NCBI GenBank assembly: GCA_947486575.1 | Contig: CANKUB010000007.1 | Location: 17,823-81,822, forward strand | Length of the DNA stretch: 64,000 bases | Reading direction: 5' to 3' | Origin: Betaproteobacteria bacterium | GTDB taxonomy: Bacteria > Pseudomonadota > Gammaproteobacteria > Burkholderiales > SG8-41 | Shown: positions 33,041 to 40,447 of the stretch, piece after piece | Position numbering within the stretch: position 1 is the stretch's first letter | Layout of the letters: the number at the start of each line of letters is the position of its first letter | Position numbers and translations under genes: made by a program | The notes under the pieces: generated by a model | The model's database searches: none | Told to the model about the DNA's origin: nothing | The model's input: the letters and a program-made list of their open reading frames with translations, nothing else

Positions 33041-34009
33041 TCAGTTGGAGACTTCGAATTTTACGGTCTTTGCCAGCTTGGACCAGCGCGTGAGTTCCGC
33101 TTTGAGGTAGGTTGCCATGTGCGCCGGGCTGCTGCCCACAGGTTCGCCACCGACAGTTTTCATGCGTTCACGCACCTCCGGCTTTTGCACGGCATCAACG
33201 ATAGCGCCATTCAAACGATTGATCGCGGAAGCGGGGGTTCCGTGCGGTACAAAGGCTCCGAGCCATGTATTGACCTCAAAACCGGGCAACGCGGATTCGG
33301 CGATGGTTGGTATATCCGGCAGGGTACTGCTGCGCTTGAGGCTGCTGACCGCCAGCGCACGCACCCGGCCGGAAGTAATCGCGCCGTACGCAGCGGGGAT
33401 GGTTGCAAACACAAAGTTCAACCGCCCGCTCATCAGGTCTGTCATAAAGGCGCCAGCACTTTTGTAAGGCACGTGCGACAACTGCAATCCCGCTGCATTG
33501 GCAAACATCTCGGTTACCAAGTGATTACCCGAGCCGTTGCCGACTGAGCCATAGTTGAGTACACCGGGCTTCGCCCTGGCGAGCGCAATCAGGTCGTTGG
33601 CGGATTTAACGGCCACGCTGGGATGCACCACGAGCACGGCAGGCACAACGGCGATCAGGCTCACCGGCGCGAAATCCTTCTCGGCATCGTACGGCAATTT
33701 CCTGAAAAGGATCGGGTTCGACGCAAGATTGGATGCGGAAATCAGCAGCGTATAACCATCCGCCTGCGCCTTCGCCACCAGTGTGAATGCAGGCAATCCC
33801 GCGCCACCGCCACGATTGTCGATCACCAGCGACTGGCCCAGATTGGCCGATATGCCCGGCGCAATAATCCGCGCCAGCACGTCCGCACTGCCGCCTACGC
33901 CATAAGGGATCACCGCGCGCAGGGGGCGTTCCGGAAAAGCATGGGCGCCAGTCACGCTGCCAGCAAAGACCAGCGCTGCAGGGGCTAAAGCAGCGCGCCT
34001 CAGCACCAC
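33041..34009 (-). CDS. Bug/TctC family periplasmic solute-binding protein (GTG start likely)
   Basis: About 322 residues. The open frame extends to an ATG at 34090, but that part overlaps the NIPSNAP gene and reads as nonsense (acidic and His-rich). A GTG at 34009 or 34006 gives a normal signal peptide (VVLRRAALAPAALVFAGS...AHA) and overlaps or abuts the NIPSNAP stop, so coupled translation is likely. Bug signatures: FPERPLRAVIPYGVGGSADV, IDNRGGGAG, VPYKSAGAF and HMATYLKAELTRW. Second gene of the operon. Confidence 0.85.
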   Translation of the reverse strand: MVLRRAALAPAALVFAGSVTGAHAFPERPLRAVIPYGVGGSADVLARIIAPGISANLGQSLVIDNRGGGAGLPAFTLVAKAQADGYTLLISASNLASNPILFRKLPYDAEKDFAPVSLIAVVPAVLVVHPSVAVKSANDLIALARAKPGVLNYGSVGNGSGNHLVTEMFANAAGLQLSHVPYKSAGAFMTDLMSGRLNFVFATIPAAYGAITSGRVRALAVSSLKRSSTLPDIPTIAESALPGFEVNTWLGAFVPHGTPASAINRLNGAIVDAVQKPEVRERMKTVGGEPVGSSPAHMATYLKAELTRWSKLAKTVKFEVSN

Positions 34010-34620
34010 GGGGAAAAAGCCACCGGTGTCATCAGGCTCGATTGAATGTCCTCCACCATCGTGCCGTGCTGCTTCAGGAACGCGCGCCACTCGGCGCTTT
34101 GCATGATCTGTGCTGGCGTCTGCGTGGCGGCGTGCGCGGATAAATGCACGACTTCATTCACGTCGCCGCTGTTGCCCGTCCATACGGCAACCGTTGCACC
34201 CCACAAGGGCGCAGGCAATTCATCCTGCAAAAGCCGGGCAAAGGCTGCAGTCTTGCCGGCCCGTGTGCGAAAAATCCGCAGGTGATACAGATTATCCGGC
34301 AGCTTCGGCAGATTAGGTTCCGCCAACGGCGTCAGCAGGCGCGACACCTGCCGCCGCATCAGCGGTTGCGAGTGCGGCAGATACTCGTTGCGCCACACAT
34401 CCTGCTCTTGCAATTTGGCGCGCAACACTTCGCGCGTGGTAACCGACTCATGCTCCCACAGGTTAAATACACCATTCACTGCGCCGATTTCGCACGCCCA
34501 AAAGCCCAGCAACTTGCCGTAGTCGTCACCACGAAACGGCACCGCCACCTTGCCCGCATGATTGATGTAATCGTCCAAATGTCCTGCCGCGATTTCGTAG
34601 AAGCGCAGCTCATGCAGCAT
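34000..34620 (-). CDS. NIPSNAP family protein (two NIPSNAP domains)
   Basis: A 206-residue protein made of two dimeric-alpha/beta-barrel repeats: MLHELRFYEIAAGHLDDYI opens the first and LYHLRIFRTRAGKTAAFARL the second, each ending in a Trp-containing segment (FNLWEHES, VAVWTGNSGDVNEV). This is the NIPSNAP arrangement; functions are mostly unknown, but bacterial members occur in catabolic clusters. A strong GGAAGGA site precedes the ATG. It is the first gene of the operon that alternates enzymes and Bug proteins. Confidence 0.85.
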   Translation of the reverse strand: MLHELRFYEIAAGHLDDYINHAGKVAVPFRGDDYGKLLGFWACEIGAVNGVFNLWEHESVTTREVLRAKLQEQDVWRNEYLPHSQPLMRRQVSRLLTPLAEPNLPKLPDNLYHLRIFRTRAGKTAAFARLLQDELPAPLWGATVAVWTGNSGDVNEVVHLSAHAATQTPAQIMQSAEWRAFLKQHGTMVEDIQSSLMTPVAFSPWC

Positions 34621-34766
34621 GGTGAATCCTTCCGCTTAAATGGGTTTCAGAGACGAAGCGCGATTTTAGTCGCAATGCTTATCACGGCACGACTTGATGC
34701 GGAAATACACCGAGCAAGCCGTATGTTTACCCTGGTTATAGCGCAGCACGTAAAGCGGTGTATAAA

Positions 34767-34781
34767 GAGTACCGCGTACTC
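34767..34781. promoter_or_regulatory. Perfect palindrome in the divergent NIPSNAP/NAD(P)-protein intergenic region
   Basis: GAGTACCGCGTACTC is a 15-base palindrome with six-base arms. It follows a TATAAA box at 34761-34766 and lies between the start of the leftward eight-gene operon and the rightward gene at 34838. Its position suits an operator for either or both. No regulator gene is adjacent, so the protein that would bind is unknown. Confidence 0.4.
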
Positions 34782-34837
34782 ATGCGTAGGCGGAACGCCA
34801 GCCCAGCATTCATACCAACCACTTAAGGAAAATTTTA

Positions 34838-35593
34838 ATGAAATCAATAAGTTACAAAAACACTTCGCGGCGCGAATTCATGCGTGTGGCAACCGCTGTG
34901 ATCGCGCTCAGCAGCCTGCCCACCGTGGCATTCGCACAGTACGGCGCAAGCCCTAGCGCTAGTAACAAAATGAAAATCGGCATTATCGGCTCCGGCAGAG
35001 TGGGTAGCGCCGTCGGCGGCGCGTGGGTCAAGGCCGGGCACGAAGTGATGTTCTCGTCGCTTGATCTGGAAGCCGACAAAAAGCTGGCCGCCAGCCTCGG
35101 CGGAGGTGCAAAGGCCGGTACACCGCGTGAAGCAGCCGCGTTCGGCACAGTGCTGGTGGTTTCGGTGCCCTACAAGGCGCTGCCGAGTGTTGGCAAAGAC
35201 CTTGGCGAACTGCTCAAAGGCAAGATCGTCATTGATACCTCTAACCCCATCGTCGCACGCGATGGCGATATGGCCGTAGCTGCACGCGAAAAAGGCGCGG
35301 GTCAGTCTTCAATGGATTTTTTACCCGGCGCGCGCATCGTGCGTGCCTTCAACGCCATCGGCGCCGCACGCATGGCCGAAGCCGCCAGCAAAAAAGAAAA
35401 TATCGGCATGCCTATCGCGGGTGATGACAAAGCCGCCATCGATACCGTCTCCGCGCTGGTGCGCGACGTGGGCTACGAGCCGGTTCTGGTGGGTAACCTC
35501 GCCACCATGGGCAAGCATCTGATACCGGGCACACCGCTGGGCGGTGAGCGTTCGCCGGATGAAGTGCGCAAGGTGGCAGCTACGTTGAAGTAA
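34838..35593 (+). CDS. Exported NADPH-dependent F420 reductase-like / NAD(P)-binding oxidoreductase
   Basis: A 251-residue protein. A twin-arginine signal (RREFMR at 11-16) and a hydrophobic stretch ending FAQ near 33 indicate Tat export. A Rossmann domain follows with IGIIGSGRVGSAVGG. The layout, including VIDTSNPIVARDGD and ARIVRAFNAIGA, matches the F420-dependent NADP reductase-like (NADP_Rdtase) family. Coenzyme F420 is not expected to be made in betaproteobacteria, so the cofactor is probably NAD(P). Tat export of a nucleotide-binding oxidoreductase is known for enzymes that carry their cofactor in. Divergent from the NIPSNAP operon. Confidence 0.78.
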   Translation: MKSISYKNTSRREFMRVATAVIALSSLPTVAFAQYGASPSASNKMKIGIIGSGRVGSAVGGAWVKAGHEVMFSSLDLEADKKLAASLGGGAKAGTPREAAAFGTVLVVSVPYKALPSVGKDLGELLKGKIVIDTSNPIVARDGDMAVAAREKGAGQSSMDFLPGARIVRAFNAIGAARMAEAASKKENIGMPIAGDDKAAIDTVSALVRDVGYEPVLVGNLATMGKHLIPGTPLGGERSPDEVRKVAATLK

Positions 35594-35612
35594 GCGTTCA
35601 AAGGCTGTACAT

Positions 35613-35635
35613 GTGGGCACAAAGTTCGTGCCCAC
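35613..35635. repeat. Perfect hairpin repeat after the NAD(P)-protein gene
   Basis: GTGGGCAC, a seven-base loop, then GTGCCCAC. No T-run follows, so it is not a standard terminator. The form (TGGGCACAAAGTTCGTGCCCA) resembles dispersed palindromic units seen in betaproteobacterial intergenic regions. It sits 33 bases before a second, larger inverted repeat. Confidence 0.55.
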
Positions 35636-35668
35636 CCTTGCTCGCCGCAAGAGCCGCCCCTATCCCGA

Positions 35669-35757
35669 GTAGGGCGTCAATAAGCGTAGCGCATTGCGCC
35701 GCATGACACATTTGTAATCCGCATACGGCGCATTGCCCTTCGGCTAATGCGCCCTAC
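35669..35757. repeat. 89-bp inverted-repeat element (REP/BIME-like)
   Basis: Two imperfect arms face each other: 35669-35704 begins GTAGGGCGTCAATAAGCGTA, and the reverse complement of 35722-35757 begins GTAGGGCGCATTAGCCGAAG. Both arms end in TGCGCCG(C/T)ATG. The spacer is 17 bases. The sequence type, with GTAGGGCGCA at the ends, is familiar as a dispersed non-coding repeat in proteobacteria. The stop codon of the orphan ORF at 35744 lies inside the right arm. Confidence 0.6.
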
Positions 35758-36412
35758 GAGTTCTGCCCATGCCCAAGAGTCGGGCGAAGCCCGCTGCAAT
35801 CCAGTCCCGTTTGACCACAGAGTTAGAGCACTTTGAAGAACTGTCGCTCAACTTCATTGACATACCCCTCGTAAAATTTAAGCCCAAGTTCAGCAAGTGC
35901 AACCGGGTGATGATTTGTAACTGGCTGTTCGGATGGCTAGTTGGTGGGTTGAACCATTCGCCATTGTTCTTCACAGAGACAGCCACCGGCTGTGGGGCCT
36001 TATCTTCCACCAATATGGGATCTCCCTCGTAGGTTGTGATTTCACCTCCACGAATCTCCATATGATTTATGTAACCGCCGCGAGGATTGACGAACCGAAT
36101 GCTGCGTGAGCCGGGTTCAATCTTTGTGAAATCTTGGATGGAGTGATTATCGGCTTCGCGCGCCTGCTTGAGGTAGCGCAACAGCATGTCCTTCTTTCTT
36201 AGACGATGATAAGTGCCCTGCCATGGCTCAAAACGACTACGTATTGATTGGCAACTACGCTCAACTTTGTTCCAAACTTTTTCGAGACAGGCAAGAAATA
36301 CCTTCCATTCGGCCTCAAACACATCAAGCGATTTGGCGCTTCGCATGCCATCGAGCGATCTCGCAGCAGCTCGCAACTCGGCACGTGGATGTTTCAGGAC
36401 TTCGTGCGACAT
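35744..36412 (-). CDS. Hypothetical protein in an AT-richer island
   Basis: A 222-residue product I do not recognise. The first 60 residues form a charged helical region rich in Trp, Lys and Glu (FEAEWKVFLACLEKVWNKVE). A middle part (about 95-160) looks like beta strands with GGYINHMEIRGGEITTYEGD. The C-terminal ARLLGMGRTRRAH is read through the flanking sequence, and the last codons lie in the right arm of an inverted-repeat element, so the native end may have been lost. No signal peptide or membrane helix. Base composition is lower in GC than the neighbours, suggesting transfer. No partner gene is seen. Confidence 0.5.
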   Translation of the reverse strand: MSHEVLKHPRAELRAAARSLDGMRSAKSLDVFEAEWKVFLACLEKVWNKVERSCQSIRSRFEPWQGTYHRLRKKDMLLRYLKQAREADNHSIQDFTKIEPGSRSIRFVNPRGGYINHMEIRGGEITTYEGDPILVEDKAPQPVAVSVKNNGEWFNPPTSHPNSQLQIITRLHLLNLGLNFTRGMSMKLSDSSSKCSNSVVKRDWIAAGFARLLGMGRTRRAH

Positions 36413-36456
36413 AGGGTACGAGCGTCCCGACTAGTTTTAACCTGCAAAAGCGCCTG

Positions 36457-36485
36457 TTAACATCCGGGCGCACCCATTAACATCC
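36457..36485. repeat. Direct repeat TTAACATCC x2, 20 bp apart
   Basis: TTAACATCC occurs at 36457-36465 and 36477-36485, start to start exactly 20 bases, i.e. about two helical turns. It lies 45 bases upstream of the orphan ORF start at 36412 (minus strand), a position where tandem operator sites are found. Function unknown. Confidence 0.35.
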
Positions 36486-36510
36486 CACTCGGAATTCAAT
36501 GATATTCCCA

Positions 36511-36532
36511 TAAAAACAAAGCTTTACAGAAC
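36511..36532 (+). repeat. Copy of recurrent AT-rich motif
   Basis: TAAAAACAAAGCTTTACAGA then AC; it agrees with the copy before argJ (44275-44296) at 19 of 22 positions. It lies in the 245-base gap between the orphan ORF and the enolase-superfamily gene. No plus-strand gene follows. The rest of the gap is AT-rich with no other recognised signal. Confidence 0.5.
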
Positions 36533-36657
36533 TCCTCTGCATTTATAAATGCCGCTAAAACTAGCACAAAAAAACTTGCCTTTATCTACTGTATCAGCGC
36601 CACAGATAATCTGTCGGAATCTGCAGGCAAATGGCTGCGACGTTGAAACAACCCGCG

Positions 36658-37752
36658 TTACGCCACCCGCTGCCGCTCAACAATCCGCATATCCGGGTCT
36701 TTCCCCAACCCCGGCTCCTGCGGCACCGCAAAGTCGCCGTTCTTCGGAATGATCTGCTCGCCAAATGGCGTTTCGGCGAAGTCACAGTAGTAGCGCTCAA
36801 TCGGGATTTCGCGCGCGGCGGCGGCGCAGACGTGTATCGACGCCAGCAGGCCGGGGCCGAAGTATGGCGAGTGCGGCACGACGGTGATACCCGTCGCTTC
36901 GCCCAGCGCGAACACTTTGCGCATTTCGGTAACGCCGCCGATTTTGGTGATGCTGGGCTGGGCGATGCTGACGCCGCCGATTTCGAGCAGGCGTTTGAAT
37001 TCCATGAAGTTGGAGATGTTTTCGCCCGCCGCCAGCGGCGTGGTGCTGGCGGTGCGCAAGCGCGCGAGGCCGCTGTGATCGTCCGGCGGGTAGATCGGTT
37101 CTTCGATCCATGCGAGTTTCATGTCGGCCCACTCGCGCGCGATCCCGATGGATTCGTCCACCGTCCACGGGCAGGAGCAATCGACCATCAGTGGCAAATT
37201 TGGCCCGCAGGCTCTGCTCGCCGCACGCACAATATCGGTTTTATTTTCGTGCAGTTTGATCAAGCGGTAGCCACGACTGCGCGCCTCGGCAATTTTATCC
37301 ACCACCATTTTTTCGTTGCCGTAACGCAGCAGGCTCGCGTACGCGGGCAGCGTAGCGCGTGCGCTACCGCCGAGCAATTTATACAGCGGCAAGCCCGCAC
37401 GCTTGGCCGCAATATCCCACAGTGCGATGTCCAGCCCAGAGACGGCAAACACCACCGCACCGCTACGACCTGTGTTGTAAAGGCCGCGATGCAGGTCGGC
37501 CTGAATTTGCGAAATCTGCGAGGGATCTTTGCCGATCACACGCGGCGCAATAATTTGCTCGACTGCGGTGCGGGTGGCGAGCCAGCCCGCGTTGGAAAAC
37601 GCCTCGCCCCAGCCGGTGATGCCTTCGTCGGTCTCGACTTTGACCAGCAAGGTGTGGACATCATTTTTTGGTGCGCCACTCGCTTGTGGCACTGCGCCGT
37701 CGAGCACCAACGGCGTACGGATGAGTATGGGTTCAATGCGGGTGATTTTCAT
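36658..37752 (-). CDS. Enolase-superfamily enzyme (mandelate racemase/muconate lactonizing group)
   Basis: A 364-residue enzyme with the capping domain (about 1-125) and a TIM-barrel. Metal ligands are visible in LMVDCSCPW (Asp), AWIEEPI (Glu) and AAGENIS (Glu). A catalytic His lies in VPHSPYFGPG. The usual KxK base motif reads KLH (LIKLHENK, about residue 165), so the second base is His. Family members dehydrate or racemise sugar acids and other alpha-hydroxy acids. The substrate is not readable. It follows a Bug gene on the same strand by 42 bases, a pairing also seen elsewhere in this window. Confidence 0.87.
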   Translation of the reverse strand: MKITRIEPILIRTPLVLDGAVPQASGAPKNDVHTLLVKVETDEGITGWGEAFSNAGWLATRTAVEQIIAPRVIGKDPSQISQIQADLHRGLYNTGRSGAVVFAVSGLDIALWDIAAKRAGLPLYKLLGGSARATLPAYASLLRYGNEKMVVDKIAEARSRGYRLIKLHENKTDIVRAASRACGPNLPLMVDCSCPWTVDESIGIAREWADMKLAWIEEPIYPPDDHSGLARLRTASTTPLAAGENISNFMEFKRLLEIGGVSIAQPSITKIGGVTEMRKVFALGEATGITVVPHSPYFGPGLLASIHVCAAAAREIPIERYYCDFAETPFGEQIIPKNGDFAVPQEPGLGKDPDMRIVERQRVA

Positions 37753-37794
37753 CGGTTATCCCTTATTTCATAAGCTATTGATTTTATTGAGTAA

Positions 37795-38787
37795 TTATTC
37801 AAGCGTAACGCCAGCGGCTTTGATAATTTTTCCCCAGGTAACGGTTTCTTCGCGGATGAACGCGGCAAACTGTTCCGGCGTGGTTGAACGCGTTTCAGCA
37901 CCCTGTGACATCAAGCGCTCTTTGGTATCCGGCGCGTCCAGCGATTTCGCCAGCGCTGCGTGCAATTTCGCCACGATGTCTTTGGGCGTCGCTGCCGCAA
38001 CCACCACACCGTACCAATTGTCGGCACGCACGCTGGGGTAGCCCGCCTCAGTCATGGTGGGCACATTCGGCAGTGTGGCTTGCCGCTTTGCGGTAGCGAC
38101 CGCCAGCGCGCGCATTTTGCCCGCCTTCACGTGCGGCAGCAGAACCGGCACATCAAGTATGGTGAACAATACATGCCCGCCCAGAAGATCAATCACCGCC
38201 GGTGCGGCACCCTTGTATGGCACATGGATAATATCTATGCCCGCCGCCACGCGCAGTGACTCCACTGCCAGATGCGGCATGCCGCCGCTGCCGGTGGAAC
38301 CATAAACCAGCTGTTTGGGTTTTGCCTTGGCCAGCGCGACCAGATCCCTGGTGGTTTGCACAGGTAGCGACGGATGCACCGCCAGCATTTCCGGCACGGT
38401 GACAGCCAGCGTCACTGGCGCCAGGTCGCGGGTAATATCAATCGGCAGCTTGGCATATAAATTGGGCGCAAAGGTCAACACGCCGGTGCCCGCAAAATAG
38501 ATTGCGTAGCCATCGGCTGGCGCGGTACGCGCAATGTGTTCGGCGGCGATCATGCCGCTGACGCCGACACGGTTATCGATGACGACCTGCTGGCCGATGA
38601 CTTCAGTCATTTTTTGCGCAATGGTGCGCGCAAAAAAATCTGCCGGCCCCCCCGCCGGAAAACCGACCAGCATGCGTATCGGCTTGGTGGGGAAATTTGC
38701 GCCGGGTGCTTGCGCGAACGCGGCCATGGCACAAGGCAGGGTTACGGCAACAGCAAAACTGCGCATAAAATTACGCATTAGACGCAT
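37795..38787 (-). CDS. Bug/TctC family periplasmic solute-binding protein
   Basis: A 330-residue binding protein. The start at 38787 follows a perfect AGGAG site, and the frame to 38913 adds 42 residues with no signal. Signal peptide ends at AAFAQAP. Bug signatures: FPTKPIRMLVGFPAGGPADF, VIDNRVGVSG, VPYKGAAPAV and QFAAFIREETVTW. Downstream is an enolase-superfamily gene, so the pair probably handles one organic acid. The gene stands directly before lpxC on the opposite strand, where ftsZ is expected. Confidence 0.9.
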   Translation of the reverse strand: MRLMRNFMRSFAVAVTLPCAMAAFAQAPGANFPTKPIRMLVGFPAGGPADFFARTIAQKMTEVIGQQVVIDNRVGVSGMIAAEHIARTAPADGYAIYFAGTGVLTFAPNLYAKLPIDITRDLAPVTLAVTVPEMLAVHPSLPVQTTRDLVALAKAKPKQLVYGSTGSGGMPHLAVESLRVAAGIDIIHVPYKGAAPAVIDLLGGHVLFTILDVPVLLPHVKAGKMRALAVATAKRQATLPNVPTMTEAGYPSVRADNWYGVVVAAATPKDIVAKLHAALAKSLDAPDTKERLMSQGAETRSTTPEQFAAFIREETVTWGKIIKAAGVTLE

Positions 38788-38916
38788 CAACTCCTCCGAT
38801 ACTGTGTTTTCATTTTTCAAACGACCCCAAGCGCGGGGGCAGCAAACATACCATACCCGTTGCGTTGCATCGATCCCGAACCCACGCTGGCGGGGCAGTG
38901 TTTTGTTACACAATGC

Positions 38917-38946
38917 TTTCAGTCGCCGCCTTGTGCGTGATATAAT
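38917..38946 (+). promoter_or_regulatory. Putative sigma-70 promoter of lpxC
   Basis: A perfect TATAAT at 38941-38946 is preceded, after 18 bases, by TTTCAG (38917-38922) as a weak -35. It lies 67 bases before the lpxC start. The leader contains a small hairpin, CTGCGG-GGTCA-CCGCAG, at about 38975-38991. Confidence 0.5.
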
Positions 38947-39012
38947 CTGTATCTTATTGAATTTAAAGGGTTTGCTGCGGGGTCACCGCAGACAATCTTC
39001 AGCGATAAAGCG

Positions 39013-39930
39013 ATGATTCGGCAGCGCACACTTAAAAACGTCATCAGCGCCACAGGCATCGGTGTTCACACCGGTGAAAAGGTGTATATGACGCTGCGTC
39101 CGGCAGCCGCTGATACCGGCATTGTATTCCGCCGCGTTGATTTGCCGCAGGTGGTGGAAATCAAGGCGGATCCGTATGCGGTGGGCGACACACGGCTGGC
39201 GTCTTGTCTGGTCAAAGAGGGCGCGTCGGTGGGCACGGTGGAGCATTTAATGTCTGCGCTGGCTGGTTTGGGCGTCGACAATGCTTACGTCGATTTGTCC
39301 GCTGCCGAAGTGCCGATTATGGATGGCAGCGCGGGGCCGTTTGTGTTTTTGCTGCAATCGGCGGGCATCGAGGAGCAAAACGCCGCCAAGCGCTTTATCC
39401 GCATTCTCAAAACGGTTGAAGTGCGTCACGGTGATAAATGGGTGAAACTTGCGCCGTTTAACGGCTTCAAGCTCGACTTGGGTATTGAGTTCAACCATCC
39501 GGTATTTGATCGCTCGCGCCAGACCGTGAGCTTTGATTTTTCGTCCACCTCTTACGTTAAAGAAGTCAGCCGCGCCCGCACCTTTGGCTTCATGCAGGAT
39601 GTGGAAGCCATGCGCGCGCAGGGCTTGGCGATGGGCGGCAGTCTAGAAAATGCCATTGTGATGGATGAATACCGTATCCTGAACAGTGATGGCCTGCGCT
39701 ACGATGACGAATTCGTGAAACACAAAGCGCTGGATGCCATCGGCGATTTGTATTTGCTCGGCCACCCGATCATCGGCGCGTTCAGCGGCTTTAAATCTGG
39801 CCACGCGTTGAATAACCAACTATTGCGCGCGCTGCTTGAAGACAGCCAAGCATGGGAGTTTTGCAGTTTCAACAAGCCCGAAGAAGCCCCCCACTTCATT
39901 ACCTGGCAACCGCAGACCGCTGGTGCGTAA
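39013..39930 (+). CDS. lpxC: UDP-3-O-acyl-N-acetylglucosamine deacetylase
   Basis: A 305-residue LpxC, the zinc deacetylase that commits the cell to lipid A synthesis. The N-terminal motif TVEHLMSAL carries the general-base Glu77 and zinc His78. The other zinc ligands lie in [15 protein letters not shown] (about 235-250) and the second catalytic His in SGHALNN. Length is normal. It is first in a rightward housekeeping block (dciA-like on the other strand, then M23 peptidase, secA, argJ). In most proteobacteria ftsZ lies immediately upstream. Here that position holds a Bug gene. Confidence 0.95.
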   Translation: MIRQRTLKNVISATGIGVHTGEKVYMTLRPAAADTGIVFRRVDLPQVVEIKADPYAVGDTRLASCLVKEGASVGTVEHLMSALAGLGVDNAYVDLSAAEVPIMDGSAGPFVFLLQSAGIEEQNAAKRFIRILKTVEVRHGDKWVKLAPFNGFKLDLGIEFNHPVFDRSRQTVSFDFSSTSYVKEVSRARTFGFMQDVEAMRAQGLAMGGSLENAIVMDEYRILNSDGLRYDDEFVKHKALDAIGDLYLLGHPIIGAFSGFKSGHALNNQLLRALLEDSQAWEFCSFNKPEEAPHFITWQPQTAGA

Positions 39931-39962
39931 GCTGGTGCGCTATACCGCGCGCGAAACTGCTC

Positions 39963-40424
39963 TTAATCGCCTGATTTAGTTCTGTTATTGACCAAGTTAG
40001 TTAAGGCTAACTTTAGGGAAGGATCACGTACAGCCTTCGACAATTTTGAAAATTGTTCAATAGAATCAATGGTTAACTTGTTTTTTTTAACCCGCGCTAC
40101 CGGCTTTTGCTGAGGGAAATTCACTTGCAGCTCCACTTTAATTACAGTAACCTCCGCTTCCAGTTTACTGAATAAGGGCAGCAAGCGCGGTAGCAGTTGG
40201 CGCAGTTTCGCCGCAACGGCGGCTTGGTCTGCCAGCAAATAAAGCGTACCTGCCTTGATGTAACCCACACGACTTGCCTTGGAGAGAGAGGCGAATTCGA
40301 CCGGGGCGTAGCCAAAATAGTCCATGTAAGCCTGTTGCAATATCGCCTGTCGCTGTGCCTTTTTGCGCACTGCATCAAGTTCGCTTGAAGCGCCGATCAG
40401 GCGCCGAATATCATGCAACGGCAT
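39963..40424 (-). CDS. DciA-like (DUF721) protein
   Basis: A 153-residue protein. The N-terminal 100 residues match the DUF721/DciA fold: MPLHDIRRLIG, then LYLLADQAAVAAKLRQLLPRL. A basic linker (ARVKKNKL) and short C-terminal helices follow. DciA loads the replicative helicase DnaB in bacteria that lack DnaC. The location between lpxC and secA is the usual place of this gene. The sequence is short and divergent, so the role is inferred from fold and synteny. It converges on lpxC and is divergent from the M23 peptidase gene. Confidence 0.75.
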   Translation of the reverse strand: MPLHDIRRLIGASSELDAVRKKAQRQAILQQAYMDYFGYAPVEFASLSKASRVGYIKAGTLYLLADQAAVAAKLRQLLPRLLPLFSKLEAEVTVIKVELQVNFPQQKPVARVKKNKLTIDSIEQFSKLSKAVRDPSLKLALTNLVNNRTKSGD

Positions 40425-40447
40425 AAGTAGCTGCCTGGAGGTAAGCG

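Noticed and set aside
35613..35757. CRISPR or attachment-site interpretation of the repeats
   Set aside because: Only single inverted repeats are present, with no regularly spaced direct repeats, cas genes, integrase or tRNA nearby.
36631..37773. Long rightward open frame (380 codons) opposite the enolase-superfamily gene
   Set aside because: Its product is rich in Arg, His and Gln with no family motif, and the opposite strand encodes a complete enzyme; it is a GC-driven shadow frame.
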